Shown: positions 16,493 to 26,112, counted from the first letter of the stretch. The stretch: 64,000 bases of DNA from Alkalihalobacillus sp. LMS39 (GCF_022812285.1 NZ_CP093300.1:4513171-4577170), one strand, 5' to 3'. The notes: a model not told the origin generated them from the sequence alone. A program made the numbers and translations.

Positions 16493-17135
16493 AGCAGCTT
16501 ACAAAATCAAAATATCTAGTACAAATTAACACAAGCTTGAAAGTTTTTGGCTGCACAGAGTTCATTAACATTATCAAAGCCTCTTGTAAGTAAAGTAGCC
16601 CTACCAGTTCGATTTGGTCAGGACTATTTAAAAAAATACTAACATAAAAGTAGTGTGCTATTTATATAATTAACCTTGTACTTAATTCCAAAGAATAACC
16701 AAATATCATTCTTCAAGTACCTTCCGTTAGCTTTGTACACTCTTTAACAAAATTATTTACAAGCGAAGATTCTTGTTGCGCAGTATACGTCTATTACGTA
16801 ATACAAAAATTAATCAGTTTTTTTAAGAAGAGAGATATGAAAATACATTATTTTTTATCTCTTCCCAGAAGAAGTTCCGGTGGCAAACAGTCTGTCATTC
16901 CGTGGTACATTACAATGGCTGTATTCAAATTATCCTCAACTTCATAATTCCACTTGCTTTTCAACGACTAATGTAATAAATATTAAGTCTGTTCACTCAT
17001 TTCGCGCTTTCATTGCAAACCAAAGTCAAATCTCAAGTTGACATTCTTTTTGATTTAGTATAAATTAAATAGAAATTTACTATTGGCAGATTAAAATGGT
17101 AGTTCTTAAAAAAACTTTATCCAAGTTAGTTTAAG
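16493..17135. other. Long stretch without an intact gene; possible gene remnant
   Basis: No open frame with a start and ribosome binding site was found. On the minus strand about 16966-16858 a short frame reads KWNYEVEDNLNTAIVMYHG then ends ELLLGRDKK-stop, with protein-like composition but no start. It may be the C-terminal tail of a lost gene. The rest is AT-rich and looks degenerate. Confidence 0.4.
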
Positions 17136-17139
17136 TAAA

Positions 17140-17203
17140 ACCGACAATTCCAAAATCCAATGAGTTTGTCCCATCATTGGATTTTGAAGTTGTCGGTTTT
17201 TTT
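17140..17203 (+). terminator. Strong long-stem terminator
   Basis: CCGACAA and TTGTCGG form the base of a stem that continues through CCAAAATCCAATGA / TCATTGGATTTTG, and a run of T follows on the plus strand. No intact gene lies directly upstream, consistent with loss of one between 16.5 and 17.1 kb. Confidence 0.8.
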
Positions 17204-17356
17204 ATGAAATGGAGCAAACGATATAAACCGTTTCTTATCTCTTCTTACAGTTGATTTTCATTATGATTCGTAGTCTGTTTGATTGGGAAAGTTAAAGAAC
17301 GGGAAAAATAATTAGTACTACCTAATATACAATTATCAACAAAAAGGAGTGGAGAG

Positions 17357-18364
17357 ATGGAGTTTTTATTTGATTTCTTGAAGGGGATTCTCGTCCAGTT
17401 TCAATCGCCGACACTTGGGTTTCTCATAGGCGGCATGGTCATTGCTGCCCTTGGCAGCAACTTGAAAATTCCGAATGCGATCTACCAATTTATTGTGTTC
17501 ATGCTTTTAATGAAAATTGGACTTAGGGGTGGTATAGAAATTCGTGGCGCTGATTTTAGCGACATGTTCCTGCCCGCGATTTCAACTGTTTTAATTGGGA
17601 TAGCCATTGTATTAATAGGAAGTTTTATTTTTTCTCTCATGCCCGGTATTAAACGAGAAGACGGTATTGCAACGGCCGGAATCTTCGGTGCCGTGAGCGC
17701 CTCGACACTAGCAGCGGCTATGGTCATAATGGAGGAAGAGGCCATTCTTTATGAAGCTTGGGTTCCGGCACTTTATCCGTTTATGGACATTCCTGCTCTT
17801 ATATTAGCGATTGTTCTAGCCAACATTCATCTTAAAAAACAAAATGAAGGCAAAGACAGTAAAGTGGATGTCTGGGGAATTGTGAAAGAAAGTTTGCGTG
17901 GCTCAGCGTTGTCTGCCCTTCTTCTTGGACTTGCCCTTGGTTTATTCACTCATTCAGAAAGTGTATTAGAAAGTTTCTATGAACCGCTCTTCCGTGGATT
18001 TTTGTCCATCTTGTTACTCGTCATGGGAATGGAAGCTTATGCTCGCATTAATGAGCTTCGAAGAGTGGCAGCCTTGTATGCGGTCTACGCGATTGTCGCG
18101 CCTATTATGCATGGATTATTGGCTTTCGGTTTGGGCTATATTGCGCATATCACGGTTGGCTTTAGCCCAGGCGGTGTCATCCTGTTATCTGTCATGGCGG
18201 CTTCAAGCTCTGACATCTCTGGCCCGCCAACATTGAGAGCTGCTGTTCCGTCAGCCAATCCATCGGCTTATATTGGTTCCTCCACTAGTGTAGGAACTCC
18301 TGTTGCTATCGCCATTTGCATCCCACTCTTTATCGCCTTGGCGACAGTGGTCTTTAATCTTTAA
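17357..18364 (+). CDS. sbtA: SbtA-family sodium-dependent bicarbonate transporter, 335 aa
   Basis: The protein begins MEFLFDFLKGILVQFQSPTL and has about ten membrane helices in two inverted halves. The SbtA motifs are FLIGGMVIAALGSNLKIPNA, FGAVSASTLAAAMV, and in the second half SSSDISGPPTLRAAVPSANPS. The length is slightly under that of cyanobacterial SbtA (about 370). It should import bicarbonate with sodium across the cytoplasmic membrane, plausible in an alkaliphile where sodium drives many importers. AAAGGAGTGGAGAG precedes the ATG. The PII-like gene 17 bases downstream confirms the family, because SbtA is regulated by SbtB. Confidence 0.85.
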   Translation: MEFLFDFLKGILVQFQSPTLGFLIGGMVIAALGSNLKIPNAIYQFIVFMLLMKIGLRGGIEIRGADFSDMFLPAISTVLIGIAIVLIGSFIFSLMPGIKREDGIATAGIFGAVSASTLAAAMVIMEEEAILYEAWVPALYPFMDIPALILAIVLANIHLKKQNEGKDSKVDVWGIVKESLRGSALSALLLGLALGLFTHSESVLESFYEPLFRGFLSILLLVMGMEAYARINELRRVAALYAVYAIVAPIMHGLLAFGLGYIAHITVGFSPGGVILLSVMAASSSDISGPPTLRAAVPSANPSAYIGSSTSVGTPVAIAICIPLFIALATVVFNL

Positions 18365-18381
18365 TAAAGGAGATAACAAAT

Positions 18382-18711
18382 ATGACTCTTCATAAAGCAA
18401 AAAAAGTAGTCATCATCACAGAGAAATTAATTTTAAAAGGTGTTTGCCAGATTATTGAGGAATGCGGTGGCACAGGCTATACAATTGTCGCAGCAGGCGG
18501 AAAAGGCAGTCGTAATGTGCGCTCAACCTCAGATCGTGCCTTGGTCATTGAAGATTTTGCAAATGTGAAAATTGAGGTTATTGTAAAATCAATAGCGATG
18601 GCTGAAACCATCATGGAACAAGTTAATGCGAAATACTTTCAAAATTATTCAGGCATCACGTATGTTGAGGATGTCGAAATCCTCCGCAGCAAAAAGTTTA
18701 ATCATGAGTAA
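18382..18711 (+). CDS. PII-like SbtB-type regulator of the bicarbonate transporter, 109 aa
   Basis: Short ferredoxin-like PII fold: KAKKVVIITEKLILKGVCQI, GGTGYTIVAAGGKGSRNVRS (T-loop region) and the strand IEVIVKSIAMAETIMEQV. The C-terminal CGPxGC loop of cyanobacterial SbtB is absent, so redox-linked nucleotide hydrolysis is not expected. Adenine-nucleotide binding is inferred from the family only. AAGGAG lies before the ATG. Gene order and spacing make a two-gene sbtA-sbtB unit, probably with the third gene at 18771. Confidence 0.85.
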   Translation: MTLHKAKKVVIITEKLILKGVCQIIEECGGTGYTIVAAGGKGSRNVRSTSDRALVIEDFANVKIEVIVKSIAMAETIMEQVNAKYFQNYSGITYVEDVEILRSKKFNHE

Positions 18712-18770
18712 AGGAACATTGTTCTTATGTGCAAACCATTTAGTTTAATGAAAGGAGTTAACTAAAGTAC

Positions 18771-19622
18771 ATGCACCCATATATGAATAAAATAGCAGCC
18801 TTATCTACTATGCATGGTAAGGAGCAGGCGATAGCGGAACCATTTAATGAAGTATTACATGTTTCCATTACCGTATCGAAAAATTTGAATACAGATTTAC
18901 TCGGGACTTTTTCTGGTGAGGTTGAACGAGAAGATACACCAATTGAAACACTACGTAAAAAAGCTAGGTTAGGGATGAAGGAACTTGGACTTTCTTTAGG
19001 AATGGCTAGTGAAGGAAGCTTTGGTCCTCATCCACAATTGCCTTTAATTGCAGCAGATCATGAAATGCTTGTATGGATTGATGACGACTTAGGAATTGAA
19101 ATAGTAGAGCAAGAAATAAGCATTGACACTAATTTTAGCGCAACAAAAGTTCATTCATGGCAAGAACTTACCCCCTTTATTGAAAAGGTAAAGTTCCCTT
19201 CCCATGCATTAATTGTAAGGTCAAATTCATATTTTGACCGAAATCATATTTTTAAAGGGCTAACAACTGAAGAAGAGATAAAAGAAGCCATAAAAAAATG
19301 TACCTCGGCTTCTGAAGATGGGTTGGCACATATTGAAACGGATATGCGCGCGCATATGAATCCAACACGTATGAAGGTCATCAATGGTCTTGCAAAAAAA
19401 TTGGCCAGCAGGTTATTTCAGTTATGTCCAAAATGCTCATGTCCAGGATGGGGGAAAGTTGATGTTGTTGTTGGATTACCGTGTGAACTATGCGGACTAA
19501 AAACAAAACAAATTTCACACATCGTGTACGGGTGTCCCCGTTGTGAGATGAAAGAAGTAAAAATGCGCGAGGATGGGGTATTACGAGCTTCTTCAACTTA
19601 TTGTGATTGGTGTAATCCGTAA
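18771..19622 (+). CDS. DUF6671-type Cys-rich protein, 283 aa
   Basis: The N-terminal 160 residues (MHPYMNKIAALSTMHGKEQA, ASEGSFGPHPQLPLIAADHE, ALIVRSNSYFDRN) match the DUF6671 pattern with conserved Glu-Gly-Ser-Phe-Gly-Pro. The C-terminal 70 residues hold four CxxC-type pairs (CPKCSCPG, CELCG, CPRCEM, CDWC), which should bind two zinc ions. AAAGGAG is 13 bases before the ATG, a long spacing. Sixty bases after the SbtB-like gene it probably belongs to the same transcript, giving a possible tie to inorganic carbon uptake. No activity is known to me. Confidence 0.7.
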   Translation: MHPYMNKIAALSTMHGKEQAIAEPFNEVLHVSITVSKNLNTDLLGTFSGEVEREDTPIETLRKKARLGMKELGLSLGMASEGSFGPHPQLPLIAADHEMLVWIDDDLGIEIVEQEISIDTNFSATKVHSWQELTPFIEKVKFPSHALIVRSNSYFDRNHIFKGLTTEEEIKEAIKKCTSASEDGLAHIETDMRAHMNPTRMKVINGLAKKLASRLFQLCPKCSCPGWGKVDVVVGLPCELCGLKTKQISHIVYGCPRCEMKEVKMREDGVLRASSTYCDWCNP

Positions 19623-19663
19623 TATACGTAATATTCGTTAGGAATATGGAGTCTACTAAGTCT

Positions 19664-19705
19664 TTGAGGAGTTCCTTTGCAATGTTTGCAAAAGGTCTCC
19701 TTCAT
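19664..19705 (+). terminator. Probable terminator of the sbtA-sbtB-DUF6671 transcript
   Basis: GAGGAG-TTCCTTTGCA pairs with TGCAAAAGG-TCTCCTTC over a short loop, followed by ATTTTC. It lies 40 bases after the last gene. The rest of 19623-19895 shows no gene. Confidence 0.55.
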
Positions 19706-19895
19706 TTTCTACGACACCTGTTAGTAAAGCGATAAGGCAACTAAGGATGAATATGACTATTTTTTTAATTCCGCCTAGACAAATTACCATACCTAACATA
19801 AACTAGTTCAAACCAACTCAATCTATTTCCGTTTGTATCTAAATGTTAAGTTTTTTGTAAAACCAACAAAAAATTTATCATAAGAACCTTTTTCT

Positions 19896-20486
19896 TCACA
19901 CAACTTTTTTTCTTTCCTGCTCTTGCCAATTTACAATTTTATTTGTTACCCAGTTCAAGTCGTGACAGTCCATTTTGAAATTATCCGCTTCTTTCAAAGC
20001 ATCCTTTGTATAGCTAGAAGTTGTTATAAATCTCGATAATACACATTTATGATTTCGCTTCGCTGAATTGAGTTCTCTTATTTTTTCAACCGTAATTTTA
20101 TTTCCAGAATTAATGTAGTGTTTAATTTGAATGGCTTCTTCCGCTTTATGATGTCGATTGTAAATTATTAAATCCACTCCACCGTCTGCTGCCTCTTTCG
20201 TCTCCCTTGGCTTATAGCCTTTTGCTTTATAATATAGGTAACATAAACGTTCAAATTCACGCCAAGACAAGTCTTCTAATTTAGATGCAATAATAACTTT
20301 ATCTTCCCGTAGCCGATTAGGCGGAATTTTAATACCATCCTTTTTCTTCTCATGCTTTTTATTATGACTTACGTTTTTCTTCGATTTGGCATCTGGAAGT
20401 GTAGAGTAAATGAGCCCCTTTACTATTGGCGTAACGATTATAATTCCAAAAAACAAGTATATATTATTGCTTTGAAAAACTATCAA
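19896..20486 (-). CDS. Membrane-anchored Mrr-type restriction endonuclease-like protein, 196 aa, 5' end uncertain
   Basis: The Mrr catalytic domain is clear: LSWREFERLCYLYYKAKGY, then EAADGGVDLIIYN and EEAIQIKHY give the D...(D)-QxK core of this nuclease fold. Hydrophobic residues at the N-terminus form one membrane helix. If the frame is read upstream of 20486 a second helix (LFLFTSLFLYLIVF) appears, but no start codon is found before a TAA at about 20540. The start may be TTG at 20486, which has no ribosome binding site, or the gene has lost its 5' end next to the IS21 element. Members cleave modified or foreign DNA. Confidence 0.7.
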   Translation of the reverse strand: MIVFQSNNIYLFFGIIIVTPIVKGLIYSTLPDAKSKKNVSHNKKHEKKKDGIKIPPNRLREDKVIIASKLEDLSWREFERLCYLYYKAKGYKPRETKEAADGGVDLIIYNRHHKAEEAIQIKHYINSGNKITVEKIRELNSAKRNHKCVLSRFITTSSYTKDALKEADNFKMDCHDLNWVTNKIVNWQEQERKKVV

Positions 20487-20564
20487 ATATAAAAATAAAC
20501 TAGTGAAAAGAAATAATCCCGCTTGTTTATGGCATTATAAATATGTAGGGTATGGCAGCCCTTT

Positions 20565-20593
20565 TGTGTAGGTGCCCGAAGGGCACCTACACA
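20565..20593. terminator. Perfect 13-bp hairpin beside the IS21 left end
   Basis: TGTGTAGGTGCCC and GGGCACCTACACA are perfectly complementary around GAA. They are flanked by TTTT on the left and AAAAAAA on the right, so the hairpin can stop transcription in both directions. It ends 3 bases before the left inverted repeat of the insertion element. Confidence 0.7.
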
Positions 20594-20673
20594 AAAAAAG
20601 CCACTTGCTAACATCTCAAAAATTCAATACACTTCCTGTTGGACCCAATACTGGCAGGAGGTAGTTTTAGGAG

Positions 20674-22188
20674 ATGTTAGAAGTGACCGAAATTAATTAT
20701 ATCAGACAAGAAGTAAACACGAAAGGTTATTCCTATTCGGATGTTGCTAGAAGAACGAATAAGGATGTTAGAACAGTTAAGAAGTATGCCGACCTAGAGG
20801 AATTTCAACCGGAAACGAAGAGGGTAAAGCCACAACCGGCACCAGTAATGGACCCCGTTAAGGATATCATCGATCAATGGTTGAAAGAAGATATGAAGAA
20901 GAAAAAGAAATACCGAAGGACTGCCAAACGTATATGGCAAATGCTTGTAGACGATGTAGACATAAATTTTAAAGGCTCCGACCGAACTGTAAGGGCGTAT
21001 GTGTCTAAACGTAAAAAGGAATTATTAGACGAAAGCGAAGGTGCTGCGATTCCGTTAGAGGCAAGACCTGGTGATGCTCAAGTAGACTTTGGGGAGGCGC
21101 CGTTTAAAAGGAATGGTAAGGTGATTGACCTTCCGTATCTCGTTCTTTCCTTTCCGTACAGTAATGCATTCTTAGTTCAAGTTTTTGAATCTCAAAATCA
21201 GGATTGTTTCCTAGAAGGACTAAAACGATTCTTTACCCACTTAGAAGGTGTACCAAAGAGAATACGTTTTGATAACTTATCTCCAGCAGTTAAAAAAATC
21301 CTTCCTCAAGGTAAGCGAGAACTAACAGAAGGCTTTGAAAGGTTCGCCTTACATTACGGTTTTCAGTACGAGTTTTGTAATCCTGGCGCTGGAAATGAAA
21401 AAGGTCATGTAGAGGCAATGGTTAAGTATGTACGAAATAACTTCTTTTTACCAGAACGACCTGTTTATCAAATTGAAAAGTTAAACAAAGAATTATGGCT
21501 TGAAGTAGAGAATGATAGATTTCGTTCACACTACGAAAAGAAGAATGAGATTGCTAGATTGTTTGAGGAAGATAGGGAAGCATTACTCTACCTACCAGCT
21601 AAAGAATACTCAGGAATGCGTATTGAGACTTTGAAGGCGGATAAGTATGGTTATGTACTTGTAGATTCGAAAAGGTATTCCACTTCCCCGCGTTATGCAA
21701 ATCAACGAGTATTAGTGGGTGTTACCTACAACCGCATTGATATCCTTGCGGATAATTATGAAGTAATCGTAAGTCATGAACGGCTATATGGAGAAGAAAC
21801 TAAATCAATGATTTGGCAACCTTATCTATCTCTCATGGCCAAGAGACCAACAGCTTTAAAGTACACGACATTTTATAGTCAGCTTCCAGAAGCATGGCAA
21901 AAATATTTGGATGAATGTACGGTTGAAGAAAAGAAAAAAGCATTACTTTTATTATCGACAATATTAAAAAGTAACCGTTTAGAAATAGCTACAGAGGCTT
22001 TAGAGATCGCTTCTGAGAGTTGTCACCCATCTTCAGAAACTATCAAGCAAGTCTTTCATCAACTGGTTCATGGCCGTGGTCATAGACCAACTCTTAAGCT
22101 GAAAAGTAGTGTTCCGGCAATGCCATTAGCGGAACGCGGAATGAACCAATATGATGCCTTCTTTACCTTGAAAAGGAGGCAGGGATGA
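20674..22188 (+). CDS. istA: IS21-family transposase IstA, 504 aa
   Basis: N-terminal helix-turn-helix: TEINYIRQEVNTKGYSYSDV, ARRTNKDVRTVKKYA. An rve-type DDE core follows: PLEARPGDAQVDFGEAPF (first Asp), RIRFDNLSPAV (second Asp) and GNEKGHVEAMVKYVRNNFF (Glu). A C-terminal beta domain completes it. The length is usual for IstA. AGGAGGTAG and a second AGGAG stand upstream of the ATG. Its stop overlaps the istB start by 4 bases (ATGA). Confidence 0.92.
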   Translation: MLEVTEINYIRQEVNTKGYSYSDVARRTNKDVRTVKKYADLEEFQPETKRVKPQPAPVMDPVKDIIDQWLKEDMKKKKKYRRTAKRIWQMLVDDVDINFKGSDRTVRAYVSKRKKELLDESEGAAIPLEARPGDAQVDFGEAPFKRNGKVIDLPYLVLSFPYSNAFLVQVFESQNQDCFLEGLKRFFTHLEGVPKRIRFDNLSPAVKKILPQGKRELTEGFERFALHYGFQYEFCNPGAGNEKGHVEAMVKYVRNNFFLPERPVYQIEKLNKELWLEVENDRFRSHYEKKNEIARLFEEDREALLYLPAKEYSGMRIETLKADKYGYVLVDSKRYSTSPRYANQRVLVGVTYNRIDILADNYEVIVSHERLYGEETKSMIWQPYLSLMAKRPTALKYTTFYSQLPEAWQKYLDECTVEEKKKALLLLSTILKSNRLEIATEALEIASESCHPSSETIKQVFHQLVHGRGHRPTLKLKSSVPAMPLAERGMNQYDAFFTLKRRQG

Positions 22189-22913
22189 TGCAAGAAAAGA
22201 TTCAGGAATATGCCAAACGTTTAAAGCTCAGTTGGATACGAGAAAATTTTCACAAACTAGATCCGAAGGATCCTCAAGACTATTTATTAACTCTATTTGA
22301 GAAAGAAATAGAACAACGTGAGGAAAGGAAGATTAATCTTTTACTAAAGGCGGCAACGTTGCCAAACGCATCTGGCAAACCTTTCAATTGGCAAGATATC
22401 CAGTTAGGACAAGGGTTGAGCCAACAGTACCTTTTAGATGGCGAGTTTATTGATACAAAGGAGAATATGGTTTTTTACGGTGGCGTTGGTGCCGGGAAAA
22501 CATATCTATCCACACTCATTGGAATCAATGCCATACATAAGTATGGCAAGCGAGTGAAGTTCTATACCATTGCCTCACTTGCAAATGAACTACTGGATGC
22601 CAATGAAAAAGGGACACTAACTAAATTGTTTAAGAGGATTGAGAAGCTAGACTTATTGATACTCGATGAACTCGGATATATACCTTTACATAAGCAGGGA
22701 GCTGAGCTGCTTTTCCAAGTAATCTCACTGTGTTATGAGAAAAGAAGTATTATTATCACCACAAACCTTCAATTTGGACAGTGGAATCATGTATTTGGCG
22801 ATCCTATCCTAACCGAAGCGGTAGTAGACCGCTTAATCCATCACTCCCACTTAGTATTATTTGGGGGTGATAGTAACCGAATGAAGGAGTCACTAGCATT
22901 AAGAGAGTTGTAA
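22185..22913 (+). CDS. istB: IS21-family helper ATPase IstB, 242 aa
   Basis: AAA+ ATPase: Walker A GGVGAGKTYLSTLIG, Walker B LLILDELGYIP, sensor IITTNLQFGQW and DRLIHHSHLV, all typical of IstB. It assists IstA by choosing the target and remodelling the transposition complex. It is translationally coupled to istA. Confidence 0.92.
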   Translation: MMQEKIQEYAKRLKLSWIRENFHKLDPKDPQDYLLTLFEKEIEQREERKINLLLKAATLPNASGKPFNWQDIQLGQGLSQQYLLDGEFIDTKENMVFYGGVGAGKTYLSTLIGINAIHKYGKRVKFYTIASLANELLDANEKGTLTKLFKRIEKLDLLILDELGYIPLHKQGAELLFQVISLCYEKRSIIITTNLQFGQWNHVFGDPILTEAVVDRLIHHSHLVLFGGDSNRMKESLALREL

Positions 22914-23128
22914 TAGTTTAACAAAGTTATGTTGGTAAGTGGCCTTACAAAAAGGTTTGCCGTTTTATACATTTTTCTCTTGCCAAATACATCCCGCTAT
23001 CAAATTAGAGATATTTTCCTTATCCTTTTTAGTCATTCCTATCACCCTTATTCTATAAACTATGTATATTTCATTTTCCTAACCAAATGGACAACACAAA
23101 TTCTAGATTTCATATTATCATAAATAAA

Positions 23129-23152
23129 CCCGCCAAGCCAATGCTTAGCGGG
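23129..23152 (-). terminator. Terminator overlapping the vanZ stop codon
   Basis: CCCGCTAAGC and GCTTGGCGGG pair around a 4-base loop, followed on the minus strand by TTTATTTAT. It would end the gtaB-ugd-vanZ transcript. Confidence 0.75.
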
Positions 23153-23603
23153 CATTCTTAAATCTGATCATCTTCCTTACCAACTGACATACTCCAATTC
23201 CAACTAACGCACCCGCACTATCAATGAGAACATCTGTGACTTCTCCACTTCTGCCTGGAATAAACAACTGATGAACTTCATCCGTAATTGCATAAACGAC
23301 ACAAATCATAAGCGTGAATGAAAAACGCTTAACGCCGACAATATTGCTTTTTGTTAAAGCATGATATACGAGTATCCCAAGGATCATATAAGCAAAAAAG
23401 TGAGCCCCTTTTCGAATGAGGAAATGAAGAACACTCTCATCAAAAGGAAGTTGTGGAATTACCCCTACAACTGCTTGCTTGATGATTTGCATGATACCTG
23501 TGCTTAGTTCAGCTGACTCTGTTGCTGGTTGGTGGGACAAATAGAAAATGAGTGCCATCCAAAGGATGACACATAGCCATGGCACTGCTTTGTTTTGTTT
23601 CAT
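23145..23603 (-). CDS. VanZ-family membrane protein, 152 aa
   Basis: Four membrane helices with the VanZ signatures VPWLCVILWMALIFYLSHQP, RKGAHFFAYMILGILVYHAL (the conserved H-F-x-x-Y) and AITDEVHQLFIPGRSGEVTD. ATG at 23603 is used; a TTG directly before it is equally possible. VanZ-like proteins often close polysaccharide clusters in Bacillaceae, but their role is unclear. Resistance to teicoplanin should not be inferred here. Confidence 0.85.
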   Translation of the reverse strand: MKQNKAVPWLCVILWMALIFYLSHQPATESAELSTGIMQIIKQAVVGVIPQLPFDESVLHFLIRKGAHFFAYMILGILVYHALTKSNIVGVKRFSFTLMICVVYAITDEVHQLFIPGRSGEVTDVLIDSAGALVGIGVCQLVRKMIRFKNAR

Positions 23604-23641
23604 CAATATTTTACATCCCTATTTATGAATAACAAGTCGAA

Positions 23642-24808
23642 TTAGTCGCGACTAAATAAATCACGAGTATAAACTTTTTCTTGGACTTCTTTTAATTCTT
23701 CCTCTAAACGATTTGCAACGATAACATCACTGACTTTTGTAAACTCTTCAAAATCATTGATGACTCTTGAATTATAAAACTCATCATCTTGTAAAGCTGG
23801 TTCGTAGACAACAACCTCTACACCTTTTGCTTTAATTCGTTTCATGACACCTTGAATCGCTGATTGTCTAAAGTTATCCGAGTCTGTTTTCATTGTTAAG
23901 CGATAAATCCCTACAATCTTTGGATTACGTTGTAAAATCATATCCGCCACATGATCTTTTCTCGTTCGGTTTGCATCGACAATGGCCGCCATAATGTTGT
24001 TTGGCACATCACTATAGTTCGCTAATAATTGTTTTGTATCTTTTGGTAAGCAGTACCCACCATAACCAAACGAAGGGTTATTGTAGTGTCCACCAATACG
24101 TGGGTCAAGACCAACTCCGTCAATGATTTGCTTTGAATCCAACCCTCTAACTTCCGCATAAGAGTCAAGTTCATTAAAGAACGCAACTCTCATCGCTAAA
24201 TACGTATTTGCAAATAATTTAATCGCTTCAGCTTCTGTAGAATTCGTGAATAAAATCGGCACATCATCTTTAATCGCACCTTGAGCTAATAGGTTCGCAA
24301 AGACTTCTGCGCGCTCAGATTGTTCTCCAACAATAATACGAGATGGGTATAAGTTATCATATAGGGCTTTTCCTTCACGTAAAAATTCTGGAGAGAAGAT
24401 GATATTTTCCGTATCAAATTTTTCTCGGACTTCTTCGGTATAACCTACAGGTACTGTTGATTTAATAACCATAACAGCTTCAGGATTAATAGAAAGAACA
24501 TTGGCGATAACCGCTTCAACCGTTCTTGTATTAAAATAGTTTTTCTCTGGGTCATAATTTGTTGGTGTTGAAATAATAACATAGTCTGCATCTTTAAATG
24601 CCACATAATTATCTGTAGTTGCCGTTAAATTTAATTCTTTCGTAGCAAGATATTCTTCAATTTCATGGTCGATAATCGGAGACTTTTTATTGTTAATCAT
24701 ATCGACTTTTTCTTGAATGATATCAAGAGCGATCACTTCGTTGTGTTGAGCAAGTAAGATGGCATTGGATAAACCGACATAGCCTGTTCCTGCGATTGTA
24801 ATTTTCAT
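23642..24808 (-). CDS. ugd: UDP-glucose 6-dehydrogenase, 388 aa
   Basis: NAD-binding [20 protein letters not shown] at the N-terminus, [31 protein letters not shown] and the catalytic cysteine in [15 protein letters not shown]. The length and motifs are those of the short Ugd type (E. coli-like). It oxidises UDP-glucose to UDP-glucuronate, which can feed the epimerase at 27631-28659 and the polymer. It lies 30 bases downstream of gtaB, whose product supplies UDP-glucose. Confidence 0.92.
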   Translation of the reverse strand: MKITIAGTGYVGLSNAILLAQHNEVIALDIIQEKVDMINNKKSPIIDHEIEEYLATKELNLTATTDNYVAFKDADYVIISTPTNYDPEKNYFNTRTVEAVIANVLSINPEAVMVIKSTVPVGYTEEVREKFDTENIIFSPEFLREGKALYDNLYPSRIIVGEQSERAEVFANLLAQGAIKDDVPILFTNSTEAEAIKLFANTYLAMRVAFFNELDSYAEVRGLDSKQIIDGVGLDPRIGGHYNNPSFGYGGYCLPKDTKQLLANYSDVPNNIMAAIVDANRTRKDHVADMILQRNPKIVGIYRLTMKTDSDNFRQSAIQGVMKRIKAKGVEVVVYEPALQDDEFYNSRVINDFEEFTKVSDVIVANRLEEELKEVQEKVYTRDLFSRD

Positions 24809-24837
24809 GTATATACTTTCTCCTATCTAAATCATAA

Positions 24838-25725
24838 TTAGTTGGAAATTAATTCTTTATTCGCAACTTCTTTTAAGTATTCCATCACTTCATCTTTTAA
24901 CCCTTCTCTTTGAAGAGCATAATCAATTGTTGCTTTTACAAAACCAAACTTATCCCCTACATCATAACGAACACCTTCAAAATCATAAGCAAGTACAGCT
25001 TGAGACTCGTTTAACGTTTTAATGGCATCTGTTAATTGAATTTCTCCACCTGCACCGGCAGGAATCGTTTCTAAGATATCAAAAATCTCTGGACGTAAAA
25101 CATAACGACCCATGATGGCATAATTAGAAGGGGCTTCTTCTTGTTTAGGTTTTTCAACTAAAGACTGTACATTAATAACACCAGCCTCAATTTCTAATCC
25201 TTTTGGATCGATAACTCCATACTTCGAAACATCTTCATCCGGTACACTTTGAACACCGACAACAGAAGAATGGTAACGGTCAAACACATCAATTAATTGC
25301 TTTAAGCATGGTGTGTCAGACTGAACAATATCATCACCTAATAATACAGCAAAAGGTTCATCACCGATAAACGATTTCGCACAAGAAATAGCATGACCTA
25401 AGCCCAATGCTTCTTTTTGCCTGATGTAGTGAATATTCGCCATGTTTGAAATAGCAGAAACCTCATCAAGTAACGCCATTTTCCCTTTTTTCAATAATGT
25501 TTCTTCTAATTCATACGATTTATCAAAGTGGTCTTCTATGGCACGCTTACTTCTTCCACTTACAATTATAATGTCTTCTATTCCAGAAGCAATAGCTTCT
25601 TCGACAATATATTGGATTGTAGGTTTATCAACAATCGGTAACATCTCTTTCGGTTGGGCTTTAGTTGCTGGTAGGAAGCGTGTTCCTAGACCTGCTGCTG
25701 GGATTATTGCTTTTCTTACTTTCAT
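24838..25725 (-). CDS. gtaB: UTP-glucose-1-phosphate uridylyltransferase, copy 1, 295 aa
   Basis: Nucleotidyltransferase signature [26 protein letters not shown], the uridine/sugar sites [16 protein letters not shown] and [13 protein letters not shown], and [23 protein letters not shown] C-terminus. It makes UDP-glucose from glucose-1-phosphate and UTP. GGGAGG precedes the ATG. A second copy of about 80% similar sequence lies at 54404-55288. This one forms an operon with ugd and so is probably dedicated to the exopolysaccharide. Confidence 0.92.
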   Translation of the reverse strand: MKVRKAIIPAAGLGTRFLPATKAQPKEMLPIVDKPTIQYIVEEAIASGIEDIIIVSGRSKRAIEDHFDKSYELEETLLKKGKMALLDEVSAISNMANIHYIRQKEALGLGHAISCAKSFIGDEPFAVLLGDDIVQSDTPCLKQLIDVFDRYHSSVVGVQSVPDEDVSKYGVIDPKGLEIEAGVINVQSLVEKPKQEEAPSNYAIMGRYVLRPEIFDILETIPAGAGGEIQLTDAIKTLNESQAVLAYDFEGVRYDVGDKFGFVKATIDYALQREGLKDEVMEYLKEVANKELISN

Positions 25726-25829
25726 TTAAAAATCCTCCCTCTATAAAGTAAAAATTTCTCTTAAATGCTCTTGATATCTCAGGATTTTAAAACCAACCAA
25801 TAGTAAAGACAAAAGAATCGTTGGATGAG

Positions 25830-26112
25830 AGTGGTAGGGCTTAATAATATTTACAGATAGTGGTCCATCCTAACGTCCGAACTGGATGAGTTTGGAAAAA
25901 ATAGTATGACCGTGCTCCTAATCTCCACGACACTCATGGCCGCTCACCCTCCCATGTCTCTCCGGATGGTTCTCCATACATTCCTTCGTCCTGCGTATCC
26001 ATGAGGTGGAGGTCGAATAAGCTCCTATGCGGGGTCTCTGCCCGAACGGAATAAATATGCTCCGACTCTGCACTATTGGTGTTTGACATTACTGATAATA
26101 CTAGTTTTGATT
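25830..26112 (-). ncRNA. Candidate bridge-RNA region of the IS110-family element
   Basis: This 280-bp GC-richer stretch downstream of the recombinase has no open frame and contains several possible stem-loops. IS110-family recombinases use a structured bridge RNA from one non-coding end: upstream in the IS110 group, downstream in the IS1111 group. The other end (27400-27500), with the palindrome GCTGCGCAGC at 27438-27447, is the alternative location. Confidence 0.35.

Larger units (their letters stand above)
20597..22946 (+). mobile_element. IS21-family insertion sequence
   Basis: The istA and istB genes are bounded by an 18-bp imperfect inverted repeat. AAAGCCACTTGCTAACAT lies at 20597-20614 and ATGTTGGTAAGTGGCCTT at 22929-22946, with 15 of 18 positions complementary. 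The exact outer ends and target duplication could not be fixed by eye. Both genes are open, so the element may be active. Confidence 0.8.

Noticed and set aside
20565..20593. The perfect hairpin was considered as an attachment site or as the terminal repeat of the IS21 element.
   Set aside because: The opposite end of the element carries no matching sequence. The 18-bp repeat at 20597/22929 fits better, and the flanking T and A runs point to a terminator.
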